Shown here: one piece after another, positions 36,000 to 48,406 of the stretch
How positions within the stretch are numbered: position 1 is the stretch's first letter
Layout: each line of letters starts with the position of its first letter
Source: Drechslerella dactyloides
Taxonomy: Eukaryota; Ascomycota; Orbiliomycetes; Orbiliales; Orbiliaceae
Direction: 5' to 3'
NCBI GenBank assembly: GCA_020064725.1
Contig: JAGTWJ010000001.1
Coordinates: forward strand, 1,550,001 to 1,614,000
Length of the DNA: 64,000 bases
The notes under the pieces: model-generated
The model's input: only the letters and a program-made list of their open reading frames with translations
The model's database searches: none
Told to the model about the DNA's origin: nothing
Made by a program: the position numbers and the translations under genes

Positions 36000-37506
36000 A
36001 TGGCGTCACCGCCGCGCAGAAAGCTTCCCGCGCTGAAGCCCATGCCCGGCTTCAAGAAGCGCCAGATCCCTCCCAAACCGGCTGAGCCGCCTGCCATTAT
36101 CGACCTCGATGACTCCAAGTCGCCTGCTTCGTCGCAGGGCGCAGCTCCCGCCTCGCAGACGGCACCCGAGAAGAAGGATCCGAAGGAGATGAACGATCTC
36201 GAATACTGGGGCCGGTCCAAGGTCGTCCATGCAAGCATGCTCAAACGGGACGAGGAGAGGAGGCGCCAGGAGGCAGAGAAGCGGCGGAAGGCAAAGGCAA
36301 AGGCCGCCGAAGAGGAGAAACAGAAGGCAGAGGCACAAGATCGACAACGGTCTTCGAAGCGACGGAAGAGCTCAGAGGACGTGTATGTTTCATTCACGTG
36401 GTGTTACGGTATCTACGTACTCTAGTTGCTGATATTCACCCTACGACTAGAACGATAGAGATTTCAGACGACGACGATGACAACTCTCGCCCACGAAAGA
36501 CCTCCAACGACGACATGTATACACCTGCATCCTCCAACGACGCGGGACCGACTATCGTCACTCCCTCCGATGTCGACAGGGTCCTAGCTGAGTACAGGAG
36601 GAAAACAGAAGAAAAAGCTGCAGCTGCCGCCGCCGCAGCAGCAGCATCAGCCAACAAGCCTCCCCTAAGATCCATCTCGATCGAACCACAGCCCACGCAA
36701 GCCGCCTCCCAAGACCCCAACGACGCGTTCAAGGACGTCATAATTGACATCCTGATCGTCGGCCAGATCGTAGGCACAAAACCTAAGATCTTCAGTCGCA
36801 AGTTCGGCCAGACGCTCGGCAGAGTACGACAGACATGGGGCATGATGCAGGGCTTCTTGCCAGAGCAGCTGGACCAGTTGATTCTCGTCTGGCAGAACAC
36901 CACGCGGGTGTTCGATTCCACCGTGCCGCGCAGTTTGGGCGTCGGATTCGACCGAGAAGGGAATATGTACCTAGAGACCGCGGGGCGCAGAATGAACATG
37001 GACCGGCGGGATAGAGACGAGCAGGCGGCGGTCCAAGAGGGTATCACGCCGGGGGACTGTAAGATCGTCTTCGACGCGATGTGGGAGGAGGACTTTGAGG
37101 CGATGATCAAGGCACGCGAGGAAGCACGGGAGAGGGAAGCGGCCGCGTGGGACTTGACGGATGAGGTGGACGAGGTGGACGCGGAGGAGGCGGTGACGGG
37201 GACCACGTTGAAGGTGAAGTCGATTCTGGTCACGTTTCGGGGCAAGAATTTCAAAGACCTGAAGCTCAAACTGAAACCGGTGGGTTCCCGTGTAGCCAGC
37301 CTGCTGTTGAGTCGATTGCTAATACATCACCCGTATGATAGAACATGACTGTTGGCGAAGCCATCGCGATGATCAAAAAGGAGCGCGAGCTGGACGAAGA
37401 CACAGAGATAGAGCTGCGTTTTGAAGGCGACGAGCTGGACGAAGACACTACTCTCGAGGACGCAGACATCGAGGACGACGTCCAGGTCGACGTCGTTCTG
37501 CGGTAG
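36000..37506 (+). CDS. Rad60/Esc2-type SUMO-like domain protein
   Basis: Member of the RENi family (Rad60, Esc2, NIP45), nuclear proteins with C-terminal SUMO-like domains that act with Smc5/6 and SUMO in genome stability and silencing. Exons 36000-36382, 36451-37279 and 37342-37506 give 458 residues. The N-terminal half is disordered and charged with two acidic SIM-like patches (AIIDLDDS; TIEISDDDDD), a Lys/Glu/Ala coiled stretch and a polyalanine run. A first ubiquitin-like fold spans about residues 245-410 (ILIVGQIVGTKPKIF..., LVTFRGKNFKDLKLKLKP) and the last ~55 residues (MTVGEAIAMIKKERELDED ... DVQVDVVLR) form the Rad60-SLD ending. No diglycine terminus, as expected. Confidence 0.88.
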
Positions 37507-39528
37507 CATACACTGACACGATTCAACGGAGAGCACTCACATCCACGTGCACATTCCCCCTTTCCAACACTCTCACTATTCAACGAGATCACGATGGCAT
37601 TTTGCGGAGTTTTCGGTGCGGCATATTTTCTCTCGTCATGTAGGTTATCTGCGTTGCATTTCTGGCATGCATCTAATATTGGAGTCGCGCGTGCGGAGAC
37701 GTTTATCTTCGGGGCGCACCGGGTGGCGGTTGGGGAGCCTGGCATGTCGACAAGACGTCACGGGCGTTCCGTTGGCGAATAATTACAATATCATTACCCA
37801 AGCGGGAGCCCTCGGAATGCTAATGTGAGGTTTATTTTTTTCCGGACATATTTGCCGCGTGTGTATCTACCTGTTGGTCGACTGGGTGTATGCATAATCC
37901 TTACCGCTCACCATTTACATAGATACGAGCTGATGTGGAATTAATATACTCGCTCGGGTCGAGAGAATTTGCGAATGCCATGGATGGATAAGGATCCAAT
38001 CGAGTCGCCACCACGGGAGGTATCGTATCGTATGGTACCATATCGTCGTAGTTTATATAGGTAGGTATATATCGTATGCAGCAGACCCGCGTGTATTAAT
38101 GCCTTATCATGAACCAGAAAAAAATTTATCTGCTGGAGCAGCCAGCTGCCGAATAGTATATAGAGTACTACTATTAATATTAGAGCTGGCTTACGTTTCT
38201 GTTACCCTATAGCGCGAGCGTTACGTATTCGATTACCCCATATTTTACACGCGACGGTTGCCGTCCGTATGCGCGCAGGCCTCTCGTTCGGTAGCTCCGC
38301 GTGACGCAGCGGAGGATTGCAAGATTTCAGCAACAGGCGGACCAGTCATCTGCCAGGGCCCGAATCGTGTAGCAAGGAGGATGTTCCGATGGAGAAGAGG
38401 TGGAGAGGAGTTCCTCGACGGGCCTGTTCGATTGGGTTGTTCGTCCCCTTCTTCTGCGAGTGTTCTCTTGCCGACGGGCGGTTTCCCAACGTGTCGACAA
38501 CGCGGAAATCTCTGCCCGGAGCCTGTTTTGCTTTTGCGGCTCCGAGACTTTTTTTTCCAAACCTCTCTCTAAGGCTGCTTCCGGCAGTCGCCAATGGCTG
38601 GCGATTCTACTGCTCGACGGGAGGCGGGGAGGCGAGGACAGGCCATGATTCTTGCTGGGGAGAGAGAGGAAGAAAAGGTCTCGATCGGAGCTTGGCCGCT
38701 GTGGAGTCCAAACGGCTGGCCGCCGTCTGGCCGGCGCATCGGACACGGCGCTATGACCAAAATACCACGCTCAGTACGTACAAATTATGCGCCCGAATGC
38801 ATTTTTTCGGACGGCCAGCTCCCCAACGTTGAGATAGTGGTGATAAGACAAATAATGCACTCTGACTCGAGGGTGGTCAGTTGCATGGTGCCGTAGCATC
38901 CATCCAGCTGGCCAGGGGTGGAGCTCGAGCTGCCCATGGTCCAGTGCGGGTAACGTATCAGCTCGAGTGGTAATTGTAAAGGAGGCCCAGAAATTTAAAT
39001 ACGGCAGGCTGGTCCGGCGCGATGCAGGCGTGGCATTCGAAGAGATTACTATTGTACTATTAGAATATACCATTTCCAGTCCAGTCCAGAAGCAGAGCTG
39101 TGGTTGTCGCCAATTCGCATATATTCCTAAAGTGAAGGATCCGGTTTTCGAGATATCGCTTCCCTGCGCGCCGGGAAGGTCGTCTCGCGCATTTGCAACA
39201 TTCTGATTGAGAATACCACTCTCTAGAATATTCTCGACTCGGATACCGATACTACATTATATTCTGTCCTGCTCTATACTCTTGCTAAACCGTTATACAC
39301 CCGGGGTATATAAAAACCGTCGGTTGGCAGTCGATATTAATATTCTCGCATCACATATTTAACTTTCAACATCCACACGATAAATCTTTCCACTCAACAG
39401 GACCGATATCATATATACACCTTAGCTTACAGAATATACTACCATCTTGCAATCGTTCCTGGTCGAATAGCAGTATACACCGGCGGCAACTGTCCAGCGA
39501 CATTCTTGCGATCCCACAATCATTCAAC
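37507..39528. other. Intergenic 2 kb upstream of serine dehydratase
   Basis: AT-rich near 37820-38250, then GC-rich. Overlapping frames in 38258-38900 on both strands lack protein character. TATATAAA-like sequence near 39310 may be a core promoter element for the next gene. Confidence 0.45.
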
Positions 39529-41020
39529 ATGACGGTCGAGTGCCCGCCTTCGTCCACCTCCCACGAGGAGCCGCAGCTGCCCTGGTGCCAGACGCCCTTG
39601 AAGCCGTCCAAGGCGCTCAGCCGGGCCGCAGGATGGTAATTATAACTCCACCTCCACCTACAAACCTTCCATCATTTATGTATATAAAGCAAATGCTAAT
39701 ATGTACAACCTGCGACTGCAGCAAAGTCTACATGAAGCTCGAGAACCTCCAGCCCTCCGGCTCCTACAAGTCCCGCGGCATGGGCAACATGTACCTCCGC
39801 TCCCTCGCCGCCCTGCCGGACCCCTCGCACGCCCACTTCTACTGCTCCTCCGGCGGCAACGCCGGCCTCGCGGCCGCCACGGCCGGCAAGATGCTCGGCT
39901 GCCCGACGACGGTCGTGGTCTCCCGGCGGACGAGCGACCTTATGCGCGAGAAGATCCGCGATATGGGTGCCGACTTGCACGTGTACGGCGACAGCTTGAA
40001 TGAGGCCGACACCCACATGCGCGAGGTGCTGATGAAGAACGACCCCGGCGCCGTGTACTGCCCGCCGTTCGAGTACGTCCATCCCCAATACAATATAACA
40101 TCCCGCCAAACGTGAAGAAAAGCCCGCAATGAATGGATGAGTGCTAATATATATATTTGTGACGGCAGCCACCCATACGTCTGGGAAGGAAACTCCACCA
40201 TCATCACGGAAATCGCCCGCCAAATGCCCGCCAACCACCCCATCCCGGACGCAATCGTCTTCTCCGTCGGCGGCGGCGGCCTCTTCAACGGCATCGTCGC
40301 CGGCATGAAGGCCCACGGCTGGTCCCACGTCCCCATAGTCGCCGTTGAGACCCGCGGCGCGGACTCCCTCGCCGCAAGCATGGCCGCCGACGAGCACATC
40401 GCCCTCCCCAGCATCACCTCGCGCGCAACCAGCCTGGGTGCCACCCGCGTCAGCCGGCAGACGTGGGAGTACGCGCGCGACGGCGGCCGCAGCGCCGGTC
40501 TCGATGTTCGCAGCGTCGTGCTCACCGATGACGAGGCGCTGATGGGATGCGTTAGACTCGCTGAGGACGAGCGGTTCCTCGTCGAGGATGCGTGTGGTGT
40601 CAGCGTTGCGACGGTGGCGGACGGCGCGCTGAGGCGTGCGTGTCCCGAGCTGCGGGAGGACAGCCTGGTCGTCGTGATCGTCTGCGGTGGTACGTAAATA
40701 CACAACTGTCTACAATGCCCCTCGAATCGGTAATAGAGACGAAGCTAATTAATGGTACGACAGGCTCCAACGTGACGATGGAAATGCTGCTCGAGATGAA
40801 GGAAAAGCACCTCCAGCACAAGAAGCAAAGCACACACTCACCCGCCAAAGTGCAGATAGCACTCGAGACCCCCTCGCAAAGCCTACACTCAAAGCACCAA
40901 GCAGCGATAACCACCGCGCCCGCAGCACCCAAGTCGCCAACGGGCAGTGCACGCTCGCGGCCGGCGCTGACGTCACGGTGGTCCTGGCGGTCCTGGAGAC
41001 GCAGCTCGGCCGCCGCTTGA
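39529..41020 (+). CDS. CHA1: L-serine dehydratase (CHA1-type)
   Basis: PLP-dependent deamination of L-serine (and often L-threonine) to pyruvate (2-oxobutyrate) and ammonia. Exons 39529-39635, 39722-40072, 40169-40689 and 40764-41020 give 411 residues. Landmarks: PWCQTPLKPSKALSRAAGCKVYMKLENLQPSGSYKSRGMGN (the PLP lysine is in SYKSRG), SSGGNAGLAAATAG, HPYVWEGNST, the glycine loop VGGGGLFNG, and VVVIVCGGSNVTMEML. The family normally ends shortly after that last motif; here another ~75 residues rich in Ser, Lys, Trp and Arg follow before the stop. That tail could be real, or a missed intron or mis-set end. The 335-codon antisense frame is a codon-bias shadow. Confidence 0.9.
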
Positions 41021-44000
41021 TCATGATCGATCGATCGATAGATTTGATTACCGGTGGAGTTTTACATAATGCTATCTTCTATATAATAACTACTTGCCTA
41101 CATCCTGCTCCGCACATTATATCATATTGTGCATGCGGGCTGCAGGACGGTGTCACGTCCGGGTTGGGGGGTACAGGGCTGGTCGAGTCAGGGTTTGGTG
41201 TTACATCTGTGGGCGAATCGATAACTAGGTCGGCGACACGCATCACGGGAGACGCGTGCGGCAATTGAGTGTGTACTGGCGTTTTTTATATATATTACAT
41301 CTCAAAAGTCTTTCTTGTTACAGCAGTTTCATATATTCGAGCGTATGCATATAATAAATACAAACAGCCGCCGTGCGTCCCGGCGACATGACATCATCGT
41401 CCCGTCTTGAGATCGTGAATCCGAAACAGTCCGAACTCCACATGCGATATCTGCCTCCGTTCGTTACAGCAGATGATAACGTTCGTTCGCTCTCGCAGTC
41501 AATCGGACTCGCCAGACGAAAAAGTCTCCTCTCGGAGGCGACGAGTTAGTCAGACCCTGCGTTGCCGTGTGTCATGGTCGATATCGCAGATAAAACCCCC
41601 TTCAAAGTCCAGGTGGCCTGTTCATTGCCATGATGCTGCCATGCAATACCCAGCGCTAAGTTATCGTACGGTATGTATTATAAGAACAACGGCATTGTTT
41701 CATGAAAGGAGGAGGCTGAGCAGCGCAGTGGTCCGAGATCGACTAGACTTTGAAACTGGCAGTCGAGTCCGAAGCCGTTAACCCCCCGCAGCGTACAGTA
41801 CACACCTGCATGCTTGGAGCGTCATGCAGGTGCTGCACTCTCCGTTCATTGGCCGCCTGTGCCTTGCAGATCGAGTTTTCGTGCGTCTGAATTGAACTGT
41901 AGTATAGCGCAAGCGAATTTGATGATGATCTGTAGTGGACTCGTATCATGTCCATGTCTGGTGTGCGTTATCGCCATGGTATTCGGACGTATATGTCATA
42001 TCTGGTCGGTCTCCTTTGGGTGGCGGCAATCTGTCATATAAAGTTCGTGGCGATTCGCGCGGTGACTTTTTACCCCCAACTAGCTTGCATGCCAATCGCC
42101 AGCAGAAAAACGAATAACCGGTTCCTGCGTCAGCGGTGGCGGTGGACAAACTAGGCTAGCTACTTGGTTAGTGACATGAATTGCGCCGTGTAGGGATGCG
42201 GCCAGCCTTACAGCAATATCGATCGAGCTGCAGGTAGTTTTGCGGCCTCGAGGTGACCTTCAGCTTTAGCGGTCTCGCAATCGCGGACGGTTTCAATTCT
42301 CCTGGTCATAGTCAACTGGATGCATGAATTCGGAATGTCGCGGTCAGCGGGCGAATATTCATGGACAAAGTCACTACCATCTAAGATGGTTATCTCACAA
42401 CTATCAGGGAGGAAACGACAACGAGATCTTGTCGTTTCCTCCCTGATGGTTGTAAGATCGCCATTTAAAATGGCGGTAGTGACTTGGGTCCACGAATATT
42501 TCGCCGCTGAAGGCGACCTCCCGACTTCGTGCGTCCGGTTGATTATGACGAATGTCGTCTCTCCTAACTTAAGGTTGTACCGCTGATTTAAATATAGCTG
42601 GCCGGGCTATATATATGCATGAGGACGTGTGGCTAGACCGCTGCGGGTAGCTCGCACCACACGCTGGGATTCGAACGCGTCGGCTATGCCGCGAGACCCT
42701 TTATTTCTGGCTCCCCGGGTCTACCTGGCTCGGCGACAGGAGTAAAGTGACAGAGTGGTCCCAATCCGTATCCCGACCGGCGAGGGCGCGCTCAACATTC
42801 GCTGGTTTCGGCAGTTTGAGACGACGCTCGGTTTCGTTGATCTGGTCGTCCACGACGTCGACTCGTGCTATTCAGCTGGTCGTCCCTTGCCGGCGATGAG
42901 GGGACCGATGCCCCGCTGCAGGAGGCGCGAAGGCGGCACCTAACAGGATGCTCGACGCGGGGATACCACCCGGCCTGCAGCACTGTTGAGTTCCCGCCGG
43001 CACGCAGCTTGGCCTGTGGGTATGAGAGGAGGATGGGAAAGCGAAGGATTCATTATATCCAACGAGTTCCTGTCCTGGGCTTTTTAAGCAACTTGTCTTC
43101 GAACTCTATCTGTCTCCTTATCAATTAAGTTTCTGTAATCTCCTGTAACCTTGTGTGCATGCGTCGACATCAGATAGACGGTCCTGGTACGGACGACCCC
43201 CACAGACGTACAACATTCTCGGGCCTGTCAATGTTCCTGATCATAGACCTGGTTCGAGATGGGGGTTGTTACAGATTGACCAGCGGACAAAGTCAGTCGG
43301 CAGGGATTGCACATGTCCAAACCAATGCAACCAACATGTTGCTCGAATGCGCCTCTTCCGTTCGCGAAAGAGCAGGTCAATGGAATATGAAGGGCAGACG
43401 CCCCGGCCGGTAGCTGGGACTTGCTTTTTTTCTTTCCATTGTGGGCGTGCTTTTTGTGATCCACCGACGGCTCAAGGCTACTTGGCACGTTGATGCTGAG
43501 CTGAAAATAGCAGCGCAGTCTGCAAGTAAACCTCGTCTGCGGGCAAAAAAAAAAGAGAAGAGAGGTTCCATCTGGTGAAGAGCTTGCGGTTGCGGGACCT
43601 GGTGTCCCCTTGAGACCGTTTACGTATGGCGTACCGGGCATGCACAGGGATGAACTTCATGGTGTGCTCTGCATTGAGAGGCGAGCAGGCATGACCGTCG
43701 ACTTTCGACGGAGGAGATATAAAAGGCCCTGGATGCCCTCGTCGGTCTGGACCTGTAGCAATCTTTATTTATCCCATTCAGCCCAACGACCTGACTAGAC
43801 TTCAATTCACACCATCAACTTGCTCAGCTTACTCTGGACCGTGTACGATATACACCGTAAGATCAGACCGGACCGTTGGATATACGAACTTACGAGCGGT
43901 ACCTATCTCAGAATTAGGTAAGCCCGCAGCTGTCATTTCTGTTGAGCCCCCCGGCCCCGTCACATTCGCTTGCTTTCTGGCCGGGCGGCCATTGGCTGGA

Positions 44001-45381
44001 GAGCTCGCTGGCTGGCTGCAGGTGCAAGGCAAGCCTTGCTTGCTTGTCTGCATGTTTGTCTGCCGAGGGGAGCGGATGCAGATAGAGATGCACCTCCAAG
44101 CATCGTCGTCGATTGGAGCTGTTCGAGCTAGGCGTCTCATTCGGAGCGAGAGTGCATGGGCGTGGAGTTGCATTGCATGCTAGCCCGGCACGGCCGCATT
44201 CCTAAGCTGCAGCTCGGCCGGAGCATCCTCGATACGATATCTGTTCATTCCTCGCATGGCCGAGCTCGTGGATGCCGTGAGGTGGAAGGAGGGGGAGCTT
44301 GGGAGCTTGGGAGTATAGATTGTAGATGGTAGATGAAGCGGCGGCGGCGGTTGGCTGATGATGATGGTTAACAATTCCCCCCTCCGCGTTGAAGAGAGAG
44401 CTGTCTTTCGTTTCCTCTCCTCTCCACCATCATCACCACATTTCCGCTCGGTGTATATATACCACCCGTCCACTTCCAATCGACCGTTGCAGAACTGCCT
44501 CGGTATACATCATCCCTGCTTCTAGGAGAGGGCCAGACGCCGCAAGCTTACCCCTCAGCTCCCCTCCAGAAAGGTACGTAGCTTCGTCAGACGGCTGGTG
44601 CTGACGCCGCAACGGCCAATTAATCCCAAACCGCAAGATTGCTTCGCACCAGCCTTGCCTCTCAGCCCTATCGCGGCATTGCAGTGCTAGGAACGTGTCT
44701 GCTGTCCGCCGTCGGGATTCGTTCTCCGAGCGGAGCTTCCCAACGGACGAGCAAGTGGCCTCTGTCTACTTCTTGCAGCCCTCCTGCATATGCCTTGCGT
44801 GCTTGTCTGGAATCTGAGGGTTCCATCCGGCGTGTTCTACAGATCCCCGCCTCTATAAGAAGCTGCCTTTCCTCCTGGCTGGCCCAGCTACAAGCCATTG
44901 ACCTTCCTCCATTGACTCTCATTCCATTCCGTCGTTCAGAAGCCCGTTGTGAGTCCCTTCAGCTGTCACGGACGCGCGAAGTCTTATTCTGCGGACAAGC
45001 TCCCCGCCAGATGCCCCGATCCGCGGTTGCCAATTAGCCCCCGCCCGAGCTTCCCTCGCATCGTCTTTCTATTGCCGCATTTTAACACGTATCACGAAGC
45101 CCATTCTGCGATTATTGTGGACGAACTGATCAGTGCTGACCGTTGCCCGCGGCCGATTCGCAGCAGAGTTTGAGCGGAGATCCGGAAACTAACTCGCCCG
45201 TCGCCCTTTTCCCAACCAACTTGCGAGCATCGTTGGACCCCTCCCACGTCTCCTCATCCTGCCTTCCTTCCTCCACCGATATAACGATCCCTCACCACGG
45301 CTGCTACGCAGTCCCTACTCCAATACCTCATAAGAGATAAATATACACGTTCTGCTCCGATAAATCCAGCATCCAGCCAAA
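41021..45381. other. Gene-poor 4.4-kb region with a foldback element
   Basis: The longest stretch without a convincing gene. It contains the inverted-repeat element at 42268-42584. Just after it, 42700-42960 is GC-rich and open in three frames at once, perhaps a relic of a gene, but no family is recognisable. From ~44200 to 45381 the sequence becomes C/T-rich toward GFA1 and probably includes that gene's promoter and leader. Confidence 0.5.
42268..42584. mobile_element. MITE-like foldback element
   Basis: Two arms of ~155 bp lie in inverted orientation around a 7-bp centre (42422-42428). Ends read AGCGGT (42268-42273) and ACCGCT (42579-42584). The inner arms match closely around the centre (GGGAGGAAACGACAA against its exact complement) and, further out, GTCATA(G/A)TCAAC and TCAGCGG repeat in register; most mismatches are transitions. 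Each arm also has its own small palindrome: ACCATCT-A-AGATGGT on the left (from ~42375) and CGCCATTT-A-AAATGGCG on the right (from ~42459). No open frame inside. This fits a non-autonomous foldback/MITE; I could not define a clean target-site duplication. Confidence 0.75.
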
Positions 45382-47792
45382 ATGTGGTACGTTCAATCGC
45401 TCGCTCGCTCGCCAACCCACCGGCGAAAAATGGTGGGGTCAAGGTGGCTGTAATGGTTGGCTGATAACGAATGTCGCGTCGGACGTGGCGTGTCTTGCAG
45501 TGGCATCTTTGGCTATCTGAACTACCTCGTTGAACGAGACCGCAAGTTCATTCTCGAATGCATGCTTCAAGGTTCGTCAGAATTTATCACAGCCCTCCCA
45601 CCCCGTCGGCAGGCCGGATACCCGTGATGGCCCCCTGCGTTGCGGGGCATTTTTCAGCTCCCGGGAGATTCGATTTACAACTGGAACTAACACAACCACG
45701 CGGTTTGCAGGCCTTTCGCGTCTTGAGTACAGAGGTTATGATTCCGCCGGTCTCGTCGTCGATGGCGACAAGGAGGGCGAGGTCCTTGCCTTCAAGGAAG
45801 TCGGCAAGGTCATCAAGCTCCGCCAACTCATCGAGGAAGCAGCACCGGACCCGGAGACCAGCTTTGTTTCGCACGCAGCGATCTCGCACACTCGTTGGGC
45901 CACCCACGGCAAGCCCTCGCGGCTGAACTGCCATCCCCACAGGTCCGATCCGACCTTCGAATTCACCGTTGTCCACAACGGCATCATCACGAACTACAAG
46001 GAGCTTAAGTCCGTGCTTGAATCTAAAGGGCTCAAGTTCGAGACAGAAACCGATACCGAGTGCATTGCCAAACTCGCAAAGTTCATCCACGATACAAACA
46101 AGGGAATCGACTTTACCACCCTCGCCAAGGCCGTCATCAAGGAGCTGGAAGGTGCCTTCGGCTTGCTGATCAAGTCCAGACATTACCCCCATGAAGTCAT
46201 CGCCGCCAGACGCGGTTCGCCCCTCGTCATTGGCGTGAAGACGAGCAAGAAGCTCAAGGTCGACTTTGTCGACGTCGAGTACTCCGAGCACGAGAGTCTC
46301 CCCCTCTCTCCCGAGAAGGCTAGCCACAATCTCGCGGCTAAGAAGAGTAACACTCTCCTTGCCCCACCTGACAAGTCACTGCTCCACCGCTCGCACTCGC
46401 GCGCCTTCCTCAGCGACAATGGCATGCCGGAGCCGGCCGAGTTCTTCCTCAGCTCCGATCCATCCGCGATCATCGAGCACACCAAGAAGGTGCTCTATCT
46501 CGAAGATGACGACATTGCCCACATCCACGAGGGCCAGCTAAACATCCATCGGGCGAAGAAGGACGAGGGCACGACCAGCGCCGTGCGCAGCATCCAGACG
46601 CTTGAAATGGAACTTCAAGAAATCATGAAGGGCAAGTTCGACCACTTTATGCAGAAGGAAATCTTCGAGCAGCCCGAGTCCGTGATCAACACGATGCGTG
46701 GCCGTCTGGATCTCGAAAAGAAGACGGTGACGCTTGGTGGACTTAGTAGGTTTATTTCCACCATCAGACGCTGTCGTCGCATCATCTTCATCGCCTGCGG
46801 AACGTCATACCACTCGTGCATGGCGGTGCGCGGCATCTTTGAGGAGCTGACGGAGATTCCGATCGCGGTGGAGCTGGCGTCCGACTTTTTGGATCGCCAG
46901 GCACCTGTCTTCCGCGACGACACGTGCGTCTTCGTCTCCCAGTCCGGCGAGACGGCGGACTCGCTCATGGCGCTGCGGTTCTGTCTGGAGCGCGGGGCGC
47001 TCTGCGTTGGTATCGTCAACGTTGTCGGCTCGTCCATCTCGCTCCTGACGCACTGCGGTGTGCACATCAACGCCGGGCCGGAAATCGGTGTCGCGTCGAC
47101 CAAGGCGTACACATCGCAGTACATCGCGCTCGTCATGTTTGCGCTCAGCCTTAGCGAGGACCGGGCGTCGAAGCAGCGGCGGCGCGAGGAGATCATGGAG
47201 AGTCTCGGCCGGATCTCCGGCCAGATCAAGACGCTGCTGGACATGAACGACGCGATCAAGACGATGTGCAAGGGCTTCTTCCAGGGCCAGAAGTCGCTGC
47301 TGCTGCTGGGCCGCGGCCACCAGTTTGCGACGGCGCTGGAGGGTGCGCTGAAGATCAAGGAGATTTCGTACCTGCACTGCGAGGCCGTCATGTCGGGCGA
47401 GCTGAAGCACGGTGTGTTGGCGCTCGTGGACGAGAACCTGCCCATCATCATGATCTTGACGCGGGATAACATCTTCGCCAAGTCGTTGAACGCCTACCAG
47501 CAGGGTAATTATCACTCCTTTCCCCCCAATCCGTATCGTGATGTTCCGACTAACTTTTTTGTGTGTGATAGTCATCGCCCGTGGCGGCCGTCCGATTGTG
47601 ATTTGCGTCGACGGCGACGAAGCGTTTGCGCACGAGCAGTGCGAGCGCATTGAGGTGCCGCAGACGGTCGACGTGCTGCAGGGCATCCTGAATGTGATTC
47701 CGCTGCAGCTGATCGCGTACTGGCTTGCGGTTCTCGAGGGTCTTAATGTGGATTTCCCGCGGAACCTGGCCAAGTCTGTGACTGTCGAGTAG
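45382..47792 (+). CDS. GFA1: Glutamine:fructose-6-phosphate amidotransferase
   Basis: First and rate-limiting enzyme of UDP-GlcNAc synthesis, feeding chitin, N-glycans and GPI anchors: fructose-6-P + glutamine gives glucosamine-6-P + glutamate. Exons 45382-45386, 45501-45571, 45711-47504 and 47572-47792 give 696 residues, the expected length. Exon 1 is only five bases; the intron splits the codon of the catalytic Cys2 (CGIFGYLNY). The glutaminase domain shows GLSRLEYRGYDSAG, HTRWATHGKP and VVHNGIITNYKELK; the usual fungal insertion follows (~residues 210-290). Two SIS isomerase domains carry FIACGTSYHSCMAVRG, SQSGETADSL, GPEIGVASTKAYTSQ, LGRGHQFATALEGALKIKE and the C-terminal PRNLAKSVTVE. Three introns near the ends, none in the core. 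Confidence 0.97.
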
Positions 47793-48406
47793 GCTGTTCG
47801 ATCGGATGACCGTTGACTTCTTATACAAGTGGCTGGCTACGGGGCGAGCGGACTCGTTCCAGGCTGGCCTTGTTGATGGAAAACGATGACGTGTGTACGT
47901 TTTGCAACTGTGGTTTTTGTGGTTTTTTTTGGTTCGTCATAACTTTGTATGCGGTTACTTTGCACTCGGGTTTGAGATGAGAATGAGAATGGGAATTGGA
48001 ACGGGAATATTATTGGAACGAGAGTGGGGTCCGGTAGACGTAATGCCTCGTAGGGCTGTGAATGGAACAATTGCATGCGTGTATACAGCCGTGGGCATCC
48101 CGCCTCGGCCCAGAGCAACGTAGCTGCGTTTCCGTGTGAGTGCTAATGTCTACGGATGGCCTACAGTAGGTCGAGACAACAAACTAATCACGGGAGCTAG
48201 CCATGGCACGGTGACCGTATTAATTCGTACACACACATCAATTACACACGTAGAATACATTTTGCCTAATTCTTTCTTTTCATATCCAGCGCTGTGATAA
48301 AAACATATATGAAGACACGCACGCAGGGTATCAATCAACTATCCAGACCAATCAAAGGGCATCATCCATAACGCTACACACAATCTGCATGCGCTCACCG
48401 CCACAG
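47793..48406. other. Convergent 3' region between GFA1 and dipeptidase
   Basis: About 600 bp, both 3' UTRs; no gene or repeat seen. Confidence 0.5.

Noticed and set aside
39696..40703. 335-codon open frame on the minus strand
   Set aside because: Antisense to serine dehydratase and crosses its introns; His/Ala/Gly-rich shadow composition.
32040..41020. Amino-acid catabolic gene cluster (aminotransferase plus serine dehydratase)
   Set aside because: The enzymes are separated by an F-box and a Rad60-like gene and several kilobases; no sign of co-regulation or shared pathway.
42600..42720. Possible minus-strand tRNA suggested by GTTCGAATCCC
   Set aside because: The supposed T-stem does not pair (only two of five positions), and no acceptor or anticodon arm can be built.
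44180..45340. Several 60-130-codon frames upstream of GFA1
   Set aside because: They overlap on both strands in C/T-rich leader-like DNA with no protein-like pattern; more likely promoter and 5' leader.
46805..47773. 322-codon open frame on the minus strand
   Set aside because: Antisense to the GFA1 isomerase domains; shadow of codon bias.
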